A stretch of 64,000 bases of DNA, taken from contig NZ_JALOBS010000015.1 of the NCBI RefSeq assembly GCF_023228165.1, positions 57,989 through 121,988 of the forward strand, in the 5' to 3' direction. Below the pieces are notes generated by a model that worked only from the letters and a program-made list of their open reading frames with translations, did no database searches and was not told the DNA's origin. Shown here one piece after another: positions 34,422-41,640 of this stretch (the first letter of the stretch is position 1; every line of letters begins with the position of its first letter). The stretch is from Methylomonas sp. Its GTDB lineage: Bacteria > Pseudomonadota > Gammaproteobacteria > Methylococcales > Methylomonadaceae. A program made the position numbers and the translations under genes.

Positions 34422-35819
34422 TTAGTCCAGGCTCTTTTTCAGGTTTTTTGCAAAACGAATCAATACGGTTTTGATGCCCGCAAAATTCGGCCTTCTTTTG
34501 GTTACGCTAGCATTGGACTTGTCAGTGGTTTGCTCGACTGCTACCACCTCATCGATGACGGCCAAAAAAGCCGGTATGCGATCTTCCAAGGTAGGGTGCT
34601 CGGTTAAACGTTCCGGTACCGGCTTGGTTTTTTCCCAACGGGTATAAAGAGGCATCAACAGGAAAAAGCCGAAATAAACCGCGGTTAATACGCGTGCGAC
34701 AGTAGTGGCGCCGGGGGTGGCGGCCTGAGTGCCGAGGTAGCCCAGGCCGATGAAGGCGATCACGAACAGCAAAACGGCTTTTTTGAAAATGCCGCCGCGA
34801 TAGCGGACGGATTTTACCGGGCTGCGATCCAGCCAAGGCAGCATGAACAACACTACGATGGCACCGCCCATGGCGATGACGCCGGCAAACTTATCCGGTA
34901 CCGCGCGCAAGATGGCGTAAAACGGGGTGAAATACCAGACCGGGGCGATATGCTCCGGCGTTTTCAATGGATCGGCCGGGATAAAGTTGGCGTGTTCCAG
35001 GAAATAACCGCCCAACTCAGGCATATAAAAGATCACCACGGCAAAGAAGAACATGAATACGCCGACCCCCACCAAGTCCTTGACTGTGTAATAAGGATGG
35101 AAGGGGATGCCGTCTATCGGATGGCCTTTCCAGTTGAGATTTTTTTTGATTTCGATGCCGTCCGGGTTATTGGAGCCGACTTCATGCAAGGCCACGATGT
35201 GTAGAAACACCAGGATCAACAGGACCAAAGGCACCGCGATGACGTGGAAGGCGAAGAAGCGGTTTAATGTGGCGTCGGAAACCACGTAGTCGCCGCGTAT
35301 CCACAACGACAACTCATCGCCGACCACCGGAATGGCGCTGAATAACGAAATGATCACCTGCGCGCCCCAGTAGGACATTTGACCCCATGGCAGCAAATAG
35401 CCCATGAAGGCTTCCGCCATTAGGCAGACGAAAATCAGCATGCCGAAAATCCAGATCAGTTCGCGCGGTTGTTTGAACGAACCGTACACCAGGCCGCGGA
35501 ACATGTGTAGATAGACCACGATGAAAAAGGCCGAAGCACCGGTGGAATGCATGTAACGCACCAGCCAACCCCAGTGGACGTCGCGCATGATGTATTCGAC
35601 CGAATCGAAGGCCAGCTTGGCATCGGGTTTGTAGTTCATGGTCAGCAAAATGCCGGTGATGAACTGGTTAACCAATACTAACAAGGCTAACGAGCCGAAA
35701 AAGTACCAGATGTTGAAGTTTTTAGGCGCGTAGTAATGCGCCATGTGCTCGTTCCATAAATCGGAGATTGGAAAGCGTTCCAGCAGCCAGGAGCTGCATT
35801 GATTGATTCTGTCTTTCAT
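34422..35819 (-). CDS. petB: Ubiquinol-cytochrome c reductase, cytochrome b
   Basis: Integral membrane quinol-oxidising subunit of complex III with eight or more helices. Haem-ligand histidines appear in RYMHSTGASAFF/YLHMFRG and AFHVIAVPL/FLHIVALHE; the Qo-site motif reads PVWY (in APVWYFTPFYAILRAV), the common proteobacterial variant. At 465 residues it is longer than typical (~405): the extra is a charged C-terminal tail (from ~400, ending KNLKKSLD). Overlaps petA by 4 bases. Confidence 0.95.
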   Translation of the reverse strand: MKDRINQCSSWLLERFPISDLWNEHMAHYYAPKNFNIWYFFGSLALLVLVNQFITGILLTMNYKPDAKLAFDSVEYIMRDVHWGWLVRYMHSTGASAFFIVVYLHMFRGLVYGSFKQPRELIWIFGMLIFVCLMAEAFMGYLLPWGQMSYWGAQVIISLFSAIPVVGDELSLWIRGDYVVSDATLNRFFAFHVIAVPLVLLILVFLHIVALHEVGSNNPDGIEIKKNLNWKGHPIDGIPFHPYYTVKDLVGVGVFMFFFAVVIFYMPELGGYFLEHANFIPADPLKTPEHIAPVWYFTPFYAILRAVPDKFAGVIAMGGAIVVLFMLPWLDRSPVKSVRYRGGIFKKAVLLFVIAFIGLGYLGTQAATPGATTVARVLTAVYFGFFLLMPLYTRWEKTKPVPERLTEHPTLEDRIPAFLAVIDEVVAVEQTTDKSNASVTKRRPNFAGIKTVLIRFAKNLKKSLD

Positions 35820-36415
35820 GCTGTGGTTACCTCTGTGTCTTCGCCAACGATGATTAAGGTGTCCTTAACATAACGGTAGGGAGGAATCTCGAGATTGGTC
35901 GGTGCGGGAACACCTCGGTAAACACGACCGGCCAAGTCAAACCAGGAGCCGTGGCAGGGGCAGAAGAAACCGCCTTTCCAGTCCGGGCCCAAGTCGCTGG
36001 GGGCAATTTCCGGGCGGAAGGTGGGAGAACAACCTAAATGGGTGCAAAGTCCGACAGCAACGAAAATTTCCGGTTTGATGGAACGTAAAGCGTTTTTGCT
36101 GTATTCGGGCTGGACGGATTCATTCGACATGGGGTCGGCCAGCTTGCTGTCCAAAGTGGCCAAAGTGGACAGCACTTCGGGTGTCCGATTGAGTATCCAT
36201 ACCGGTTTGCCACGCCAGGCGACCCGAATCATTTGGCCGGGCTCCATCTTGCTGAGATCGACTTCAACAGGTGCGCCGGCGGCCATGGCTTTGGCGCTGG
36301 GCTGCATTTGAGAAAGAAAAGGGACAGCCAGGTAACCAGCCCCGACGGCTCCAACCACCGACAAGGCCGAGGTTAGGAACTGGCGCTTGGATGTATCGAC
36401 GCCTTCAAGGTTCAT
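35816..36415 (-). CDS. petA: Ubiquinol-cytochrome c reductase, Rieske iron-sulfur subunit
   Basis: Carries the [2Fe-2S] centre of complex III. N-terminal Tat-like/anchor region (KRQFLTSALSVVGAVGAGYLA), cluster motifs CTHLGCSP and CPCHGSWFD. I choose ATG 36415 (MNLEGVDTSKRQ), preceded by AGGAG at 8 bases, over an upstream frame start. 199 residues. First gene of petABC. Confidence 0.95.
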   Translation of the reverse strand: MNLEGVDTSKRQFLTSALSVVGAVGAGYLAVPFLSQMQPSAKAMAAGAPVEVDLSKMEPGQMIRVAWRGKPVWILNRTPEVLSTLATLDSKLADPMSNESVQPEYSKNALRSIKPEIFVAVGLCTHLGCSPTFRPEIAPSDLGPDWKGGFFCPCHGSWFDLAGRVYRGVPAPTNLEIPPYRYVKDTLIIVGEDTEVTTA

Positions 36416-36554
36416 ATGTAACACTCCTGATGAGAGATGATGCGTGTGATACACATCAATTATTATAATTTTTACCGCAAATATACCTTACTGTTCCGGG
36501 TTTATGAAAGTGTTATTGCGGGCGAGGCGAGGCCATTCAACCTGTGCAGCACTA

Positions 36555-37640
36555 TTACGGATTTTTCAAAGCATTCCGCAATGCGGTCAGAAAGGTCTGG
36601 TTCTCTTCCTGTTTGCCTATCGTAACCCGCAAACAGTTATGCAACACTCCACCCTGAGGAGAGAGGTTTTTAATCAAAACGCCTTGTTTTTTCAGCGAAA
36701 TAAACACATCGTCAGCCGGGTGATTAAGGGTTCTGATCAGAATGAAATTCGCCGCGCTGGGGTAGCATTTGATGTCTTCCATACCTTGCAATGCAGCCAA
36801 AACCTCGCCGCGCTGCTGGCAAATGTCGCTGGTTTGCTCCACCAGAAAGTTTTGATGGGTCAAGGCAAACTGTGCGGTGATTTGGGTCAAACAGTTGATA
36901 TTGTAAGGCAGGCGGACTTTATGCAACTGTGCCAGGACGGTATTATCCCCAGCCAGAAATCCCAGCCTTAAACCCGCCAGCCCCAGCTTGGATACGGTAC
37001 GCATCACCAGTAAATTTTGATAATTCGGTAATTCGCCGATAAAACTGGCATCGGCAAACGGCGCGTAGGCTTCATCCACGATCACCAAGCCGGGGGCAAT
37101 AGCCAATATTTCCTTAATAGCCCCCGCGTCAAACAGATTGCCGGTGGGGTTGTTTGGGTAAGCCAGGAAGATCAGGCTGGGTTGAGACGACTCAATAGCC
37201 GCCAGCATGGCCGGCAAATCCAGATCAAAATCGTCGGTCAGCAAGGGTACGCCTTGATAACGCAAACCCAAGCTAAGGGCGATTTGTTTGTACATCACAA
37301 AGCCGGGTTCCGGCGCCATGATCGTGGCATTGCCGGGTAACGCCATCTGTAGAATCTGGATGATTTCATCCGAACCGTTGCCCAACAGCAGGCCGGATTC
37401 GGCGGGGATATGATTGCTGGCGCGTAATGCCGCGACTAAGGTTTTAGCCTCGGGATCCGGATAACGGTTCATGGGGCAATCTTTTAATTGTTCCAGCCAG
37501 GCCTGTTGAATGTCAGTCGGCCAGCCGTAGGGATTTTCCATGGCGTCGAGTTTAATGAAATGATGGGCGTCAGCCACATGATAAGCCGACATCGCCAGAA
37601 TTTCAGGACGGAATAAAGCAGTGAGGGTTAGGTTTGGCAT
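36555..37640 (-). CDS. hisC: Histidinol-phosphate aminotransferase
   Basis: PLP enzyme of histidine synthesis (fold type I). Motifs: KLDAMENPYGWP (substrate), GNGSDEIIQ, YPNNPTGN, VDEAYAPFAD and the PLP lysine in TVSKLGLAGLRLGF. I use the ATG at 37640 (MPNLTLTAL); a GTG at 37670 is possible. Its usual partners hisG and hisD are 4 kb away, separated by accessory genes. Confidence 0.92.
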   Translation of the reverse strand: MPNLTLTALFRPEILAMSAYHVADAHHFIKLDAMENPYGWPTDIQQAWLEQLKDCPMNRYPDPEAKTLVAALRASNHIPAESGLLLGNGSDEIIQILQMALPGNATIMAPEPGFVMYKQIALSLGLRYQGVPLLTDDFDLDLPAMLAAIESSQPSLIFLAYPNNPTGNLFDAGAIKEILAIAPGLVIVDEAYAPFADASFIGELPNYQNLLVMRTVSKLGLAGLRLGFLAGDNTVLAQLHKVRLPYNINCLTQITAQFALTHQNFLVEQTSDICQQRGEVLAALQGMEDIKCYPSAANFILIRTLNHPADDVFISLKKQGVLIKNLSPQGGVLHNCLRVTIGKQEENQTFLTALRNALKNP

Positions 37641-37894
37641 AGTTGGCAAAATCGGCGGAATTGGAAACACGCGGCGTTGTACTTTGCCCTATGAAGCCGA
37701 GGCAGTCGCGCGACAAAAATGCGGCGGATTTTAACAAAGCGGAGGACGAACGCATAACCTTGTAAATCAGCCATCTTGCGTCCACGTTGACGCGAATCAC
37801 TCGCGGCGATGCGAGCGTCGGTGCAGCGATTCTAACACCACTGTATAAAGCTGGCAAAGGCCACGCTTTATACGGTTGCGATAGGTCGGCAACA

Positions 37895-39229
37895 TTAATC
37901 TTGTCCATGGGCCTTGAAATAACGATCGGTCTCTTGCTTGACGACTTTCGACAGTATCAACAGCGCAATCAAGTTGGGCAGTGCCATCATGCCGTTCATC
38001 AGGTCGGAGAAATTCCAGACGAATTCTAGTTCCATCATCGCGCCGACGATCACCGTGGCGATAAAGGCGATACGGTAGATGCGGATAGCGCGCGGCCCGA
38101 ACAAATACTCGATGGCCTTTTCGCCGTAGTAATTCCAGCCTATCAAGGTGGAGAAGGCAAACACAGAGGTGGCGATGGCCACCAGTATTTGTCCACTGGT
38201 GCCTAAGGTTTCGGCGAAGCTGGCGCTGGTCAATTGGCCGGCGGTGACACCGAGAGTCCAGGAATCGGCGGTCAGAATCACCAACGCGGTCATGGTGCAG
38301 ACCAGCAACGTGTCGATAAAAGTCTGGGTCATGCTGACCAGCGCCTGCTTGACCGGGTCATTGGTGCGTGCGGCCGCGGCGGCGATCGGTGCGGAACCCA
38401 GGCCCGATTCGTTGGAAAACACCCCGCGGGCAATGCCGAAGCGCATCGCCGCTGCCACGCCGGCGCCGGCAAAACCGCCGCTGGCCGAAGCGGGCGAGAA
38501 GGCATGACCGAAGATCAGTCCGAATGCAGCGGGGATTTCGGCGGCGTTCAGCGCCAGCACCGTCAGTCCAGTACCGACATAGCCCAATATCATGAACGGC
38601 ACCAGCACCGAGGTAAATTTGCCGATCGAGCGGATGCCGCCCAGGATCACCAGCGCCGTCAGCGTCATTAACACCAGACCGGTCACCCACGGTGCGACGG
38701 TGAAGGTCGCTTCGAAAATCTTGGCGGTGGCATTGGCTTGGGTCATATTGCCGATACCGAAGGTCGCCAGCGCGGTGAACAGCGCAAACAACCAGCCGAG
38801 TTTGGGCAGGTGCGCACCCTTGGCCAAATAATACATGGGCCCGCCGCGCATACCGTACTCGCCTTTTTCCCGGTATTTGACTGCCAGTACTGCTTCGGAA
38901 TATTTGGTTGCCATGCCGACCAGACCGGTCATCCACATCCAGAACACCGCCCCCGGCCCGCCAAGTGTGATTGCCGTCGCCACGCCGACGATGTTGCCGA
39001 TGCCGACCGTCGCCGCCAAAGCGGTCATCAGCGCGGCAAAATGGCTGATGTCGCCGGCGTGGCCGTAGTCTTTATGAAAAATCATCCTAAACGCCAACGG
39101 CAGCGCCCTAAACTGCAAGCCGCGCAGCAGCACGGTCAAATACAAGCCGGTGCCGACCAACAACGCCAGCATCGGCGGCCCCCAGACCCAGCCGGACAAG
39201 GTGGCGATTAGCGATTCAAGGGCTGGCAT
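37895..39229 (-). CDS. Sodium:alanine/glycine symporter (AGCS family)
   Basis: 444-residue inner-membrane Na+/amino-acid symporter with about ten to eleven helices. Family motifs include GGPGAVFWMWMTGLVGMATKYSEA and the GLGSAPIAAAAART loop. Substrate may be alanine or glycine; not determinable here. It lies between hisC and the REP-transposase region. Confidence 0.93.
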   Translation of the reverse strand: MPALESLIATLSGWVWGPPMLALLVGTGLYLTVLLRGLQFRALPLAFRMIFHKDYGHAGDISHFAALMTALAATVGIGNIVGVATAITLGGPGAVFWMWMTGLVGMATKYSEAVLAVKYREKGEYGMRGGPMYYLAKGAHLPKLGWLFALFTALATFGIGNMTQANATAKIFEATFTVAPWVTGLVLMTLTALVILGGIRSIGKFTSVLVPFMILGYVGTGLTVLALNAAEIPAAFGLIFGHAFSPASASGGFAGAGVAAAMRFGIARGVFSNESGLGSAPIAAAAARTNDPVKQALVSMTQTFIDTLLVCTMTALVILTADSWTLGVTAGQLTSASFAETLGTSGQILVAIATSVFAFSTLIGWNYYGEKAIEYLFGPRAIRIYRIAFIATVIVGAMMELEFVWNFSDLMNGMMALPNLIALLILSKVVKQETDRYFKAHGQD

Positions 39230-39410
39230 GGGGTGGGCTCCGGGGTGATTTACAAGGTGTTATGCGTAAGTTTAAGCGATAGGTTGGATATTAGGTCAAT
39301 TCATATAAGAGGAGGACATTTTTGATGCCAGTTCGTAGGCAGGAATAAATGAAAGGGTTTCCGGCAAACTTTAAATGCCCAGAAACGCCTATTGGCAAAC
39401 GGCATTTACT

Positions 39411-39456
39411 CGTTCCCACGCGCCGCGTGGGAATGCAGACCATCCGCGCTAGCGGT
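39411..39456 (-). repeat. REP element, downstream side of the RAYT gene
   Basis: CGTTCCCACG/CGCCGCGTGGGAATG palindrome followed by CCGCGCTAGCGGT. It is the inverted counterpart of the copy at 40031-40079 and flanks the RAYT gene's 3' end. Confidence 0.8.
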
Positions 39457-39459
39457 CAG

Positions 39460-39996
39460 CTAAAACCAATCCCGATAAACCGGTAGCAACCCTTCCATCT
39501 CCGCATAATTCCGCGCACTCGAATAGCGCCAATGCTCCGGCAAATCGACATAACCGCGTTTGACCGGATTGAGGTGGATGTAATCCAATTTCTGTCGGAA
39601 GACTTCAGGGTTCTGGATTAACTGCGGATGACTACCTTCTTCCCAACACTGATAATCCCTGTCGGTTTTATGCGCCTTACGGAACCAACTCAATTGCTGC
39701 AATAAGCGTTCGGCGTTAATGGCTTGTAAATAATCAATTAGCTGGCGTGCCGTATAAGACTTGAAATGCGCCAATTGGCTGGGTAAATCGTCAGCTTGTA
39801 CCAACAAGTGTATGTGGTTTTCCAGAATGACATAGCCGTAGATTCGCCACTCATGCTGCTGTTGGCGGTAGCGTAAAGCATCCAATACGATTTGCACGGT
39901 AGCTGGACGAGTGAACAAAGGTATCCAGTTGAGTACGGTGCAGGTTAAGAAATGCGGATATTGGGATTGGAGAATGCGGTAACGACTGCGGCCCAT
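39460..39996 (-). CDS. REP-associated tyrosine transposase (RAYT)
   Basis: Single-strand DNA transposase of the IS200/Y1 type domesticated with REP elements. 178 residues; HUH motif in ENHIHLLVQ, and conserved YIHLNPVKRGYV and WRYSSARNY near the C-terminus. The catalytic tyrosine is likely the one in HFKSYTARQL. It is flanked by oppositely oriented REP copies, the standard RAYT arrangement, which supports function on those repeats. Confidence 0.9.
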   Translation of the reverse strand: MGRSRYRILQSQYPHFLTCTVLNWIPLFTRPATVQIVLDALRYRQQQHEWRIYGYVILENHIHLLVQADDLPSQLAHFKSYTARQLIDYLQAINAERLLQQLSWFRKAHKTDRDYQCWEEGSHPQLIQNPEVFRQKLDYIHLNPVKRGYVDLPEHWRYSSARNYAEMEGLLPVYRDWF

Positions 39997-40030
39997 TCGC
40001 TTGACCTCGTTTGATATTGTGGTCGTATGT

Positions 40031-40079
40031 TACCGCTAGCGCGGATAGTCTGCATTCCCACGCGGCGCGTGGGAACGAG
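40031..40079 (+). repeat. REP element, upstream side of the RAYT gene
   Basis: TACCGCTAGCGCGGATAGTC then the palindrome CATTCCCACGCGGCGCGTGGGAACGAG. Inverted relative to the copy at 39411. Confidence 0.8.
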
Positions 40080-40170
40080 TACAATATGCGGTAGTTTGAG
40101 CGAGTGCCGGGGTTGTTGATGGAGAATTGGTTGGGGTAGTGTTTTGGTTTCAGACGCCCTTTTGAATTTG

Positions 40171-40232
40171 TGTCGCTGTGCGACGGGTTGATTTGAAGTC
40201 GGGTCTCGGCCCGACAGCCGCGATACTTTCTT
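40171..40232 (-). repeat. Interspersed repeat module, copy 1 (inverted)
   Basis: About 62 bases; in reverse complement it reads AAAGTATCGCGGCTGTCGG and later ACCCGTCGCACAGCGACACA. Similar to copies at 40319 and 41466 on the plus strand. Confidence 0.65.
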
Positions 40233-40292
40233 CTGGCAGCGCACAAATTTGCCGGGAGCGAATTTGAACAGCCAACGGCTGGCCCGTTAGGG

Positions 40293-40314
40293 CGAAAACC
40301 AAGGATGGTTTTCG
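40293..40314 (+). other. Hairpin with AGGA loop
   Basis: Perfect 9-base stem CGAAAACCA / TGGTTTTCG closed by an AGGA loop. It directly precedes repeat copy 2, as the larger GGA-hairpin array precedes copy 3. Confidence 0.6.
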
Positions 40315-40318
40315 TAGC

Positions 40319-40381
40319 GAAAGTATCACGGTCGTCGGTCCGCGAACCGACTTCTAATTAACCGTCGCGACAGCGATACAA
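40319..40381 (+). repeat. Interspersed repeat module, copy 2
   Basis: GAAAGTATCACGGTCGTCGG, a CCGCGAACCG segment, then TTAACCGTCGCGACAGCGAT. Matches copy 3 at 41466 at most positions. Confidence 0.65.
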
Positions 40382-40391
40382 ATTTAAAACT

Positions 40392-40430
40392 CCCCTCACC
40401 CTAACCCTCTCCCGGCGGGAGAGGGAATAG
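40392..40430 (+). repeat. CCCTCACC-type palindromic repeat, copy 1
   Basis: CCCCTCACCCTAACCCTCTC followed by CCGGCGGGAGAGGGAATAG, a short palindrome (CCCTCTCCC/GGGAGAGGG). A second copy is at 41601; each copy is followed directly by hisD 3'-end sequence. Confidence 0.75.
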
Positions 40431-40434
40431 TTCT

Positions 40435-40507
40435 TAAATCCGATATTCTGCCGACCGCGCATGCGCAGTCAAACTCTCCCCCTTGCGCCAACACAGAAGC
40501 AATTTTA
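40435..40507 (-). pseudogene. hisD: Duplicated 3' end of hisD
   Basis: On the minus strand this encodes a degenerate copy of the HisD C-terminus (KIASVLA.GESLTAHARSAEYRI) with one extra G shifting the frame. It aligns with the real hisD end at 41642-41714 at roughly 85% by eye. With the preceding CCCTCACC palindrome it forms a ~110-base direct repeat on both sides of the brnTA segment. Confidence 0.8.
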
Positions 40508-40520
40508 GAGACACAACAAC

Positions 40521-40844
40521 TCAATCCAACGCCGCCAACGCCGCCTCAGGCGCTTTGTCCAATATTTTAAGTAAGGCTTTGGCTGCACCGGTGGGCGAGC
40601 GTTTGCCTTGTTCCCAATTGCGAATGGTTTCCAGCGATACATCGATGCGTCTTGAAAATTCCGCTTGGCTTAAGCCCAAGCGTTTACGCACTCTGCGGGT
40701 AAACCGGGCGGAGTCCAGCATGGCGTTAGTCTCATCTAGGACAATCTGCCGGGCAATCTCGGCTTCCGTTGTCGCATCCACACGGGCAGTATCGATGCGT
40801 CCAGCTTCCGAATCGGATTCAATGGTCAAGCGTACTGTTTTCAT
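40521..40844 (-). CDS. BrnA-like / HTH antitoxin of a BrnTA pair
   Basis: 107-residue DNA-binding protein; a C-terminal helix-turn-helix (LGLSQAEFSRRIDVSLETIRNWEQGKRSP, residues ~60-88) of the XRE type follows an N-terminal segment with alternating acids. It overlaps the toxin gene (26 bases) as in coupled TA operons. It would bind its own promoter and neutralise the toxin. Antitoxin intact while the toxin is broken. Confidence 0.82.
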   Translation of the reverse strand: MKTVRLTIESDSEAGRIDTARVDATTEAEIARQIVLDETNAMLDSARFTRRVRKRLGLSQAEFSRRIDVSLETIRNWEQGKRSPTGAAKALLKILDKAPEAALAALD

Positions 40845-41100
40845 AGCGGTTTATCTCCCGTTGATTGGCTTTGCGGGCTGAGATGATACGCATGGCGTCT
40901 TGGCGGGGTGTGTAAACCACGACGAACAGGCGTTGTTGAATCATGCCCGTCAATTGATAGTGGTCTTCGCCGTAACAGCGCCGATTATTAGCCTGCACCA
41001 GTCGGTTTGGATCGAAAAACGCCCTTGCGGCGTAGGCAAAATCGAATCCGCGTTGACGGAAACAGGTTTCGCTTTTGCTGTCGTCCCATTAGAAATGCAT
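40819..41100 (-). pseudogene. BrnT-type toxin gene with a stop at codon 4
   Basis: From ATG 41100 the frame reads MHF, TAA (41091-41089), then WDDSKSETCFRQRGFDFAYAARAFFDP, GEDHYQLTGMIQQRLFVVVYT and MRIISARKANQREINRYE to TGA at 40819. Apart from the TAA this is a full BrnT ribonuclease-toxin (family start M-x-F-E-W-D-x-x-K); GAA to TAA explains the change. No other good start codon restores the N-terminus, so it is probably inactive. It overlaps the antitoxin gene. Confidence 0.82.
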
Positions 41101-41212
41101 GGGTCAAGTGTAGTTCAATGGCCTAGTCTGAGCAAGTTTGTTGTGCGTTGTGTGGGAGCGGATGCGAGGTACTCCCGTTATGCCGCGCCGAGCACCGGAG
41201 GGTTTGGGCGGA

Positions 41213-41423
41213 CAAATCGGCAGGATTGCCGATTTGCATGCGTAGCACCCGAAGGGTGAGGTACAAGGATGTACCGAGTGATTTGCCCATCGGGGCGATG
41301 CAGGGATGCATCGCGTTTTTCGTAGGGGCTGGGATGCCCCTTCGGAAAACCCCGGTCAAAGCCTTCGGAGCGCAGGATAAAAGCGGCATCCGGGTGTCTT
41401 TTCTTTCGACTGCATGGATGCAG
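41213..41423 (+). ncRNA. Array of hairpins with GGA apical loops (candidate CsrA/RsmA-binding RNA)
   Basis: Stem-loops on the plus strand: 41213-41236 (10-bp stem CAAATCGGCA, loop GGAT); 41260-41275 (GGTACA, loop AGGA, TGTACC); 41295-41314 (8-bp GCGATGCA, loop GGGA); 41325-41340 (GGGGC, loop with GGGA, GCCCC); 41410-41423 (CTGCA, loop TGGA, TGCAG). The 41260 hairpin contains GTACAAGGATGT, matching the CsrA consensus RUACARGGAUGU exactly. This is the architecture of CsrB/RsmZ sponge RNAs. No promoter or terminator is evident, and the segment looks like part of an interspersed repeat, so function is inference. Confidence 0.4.
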
Positions 41424-41465
41424 GAGGTAGAGCAACGTATGGAGCAGTTGCCGAGGCGACGCAAA

Positions 41466-41530
41466 AGAAAGTATCGCGGTCGCCGGTGTGGGAACCGGCA
41501 TTAAATTAAACCGTCGCGATAGCGACACAA
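41466..41530 (+). repeat. Interspersed repeat module, copy 3
   Basis: GAAAGTATCGCGGTCGCCGG, GGAACCGGCATTAAATTAAA, CCGTCGCGATAGCGACACAA. It follows the GGA-hairpin array directly. Confidence 0.65.
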
Positions 41531-41545
41531 TACTAAAAGCTTGGT

Positions 41546-41594
41546 TACCGCTGGCAGGGTTAGACTGCATTCCCACGCGGCGCGTGGGAACGAG
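41546..41594 (+). repeat. REP element, third copy
   Basis: TACCGCTGGCAGGGTTAGAC then CATTCCCACGCGGCGCGTGGGAACGAG, same family as the copies flanking the RAYT gene. Confidence 0.8.
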
Positions 41595-41600
41595 AAAAAA

Positions 41601-41639
41601 TCCCCTCACCCTAGCCCTCTCCCTCAGGGAGAGGGAATA
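41601..41639 (+). repeat. CCCTCACC-type palindromic repeat, copy 2
   Basis: CCCCTCACCCTAGCCCTCTC then CCTCAGGGAGAGGGAATAA, immediately after the hisD stop codon. Pairs with copy 1 at 40392. Confidence 0.75.
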
Positions 41640-41640
41640 A

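Noticed and set aside
37671..37894. GC-rich intergenic stretch upstream of hisC checked for a tRNA or riboswitch
   Set aside because: No cloverleaf or known riboswitch core could be folded by eye.
38234..39211. Long plus-strand frames inside the symporter gene
   Set aside because: Shadows of a strongly coding minus-strand membrane protein; sequence is Arg/Gln/His-rich nonsense.
39309..39348. Seven-codon frame (MPVRRQE) behind a strong GGAGG site
   Set aside because: It is on the opposite strand to the adjacent symporter gene, so it is not its leader peptide; too short to support.
40900..41259. 119-codon plus-strand frame
   Set aside because: It lies antisense to the BrnT frame and runs into the hairpin array; no domain.
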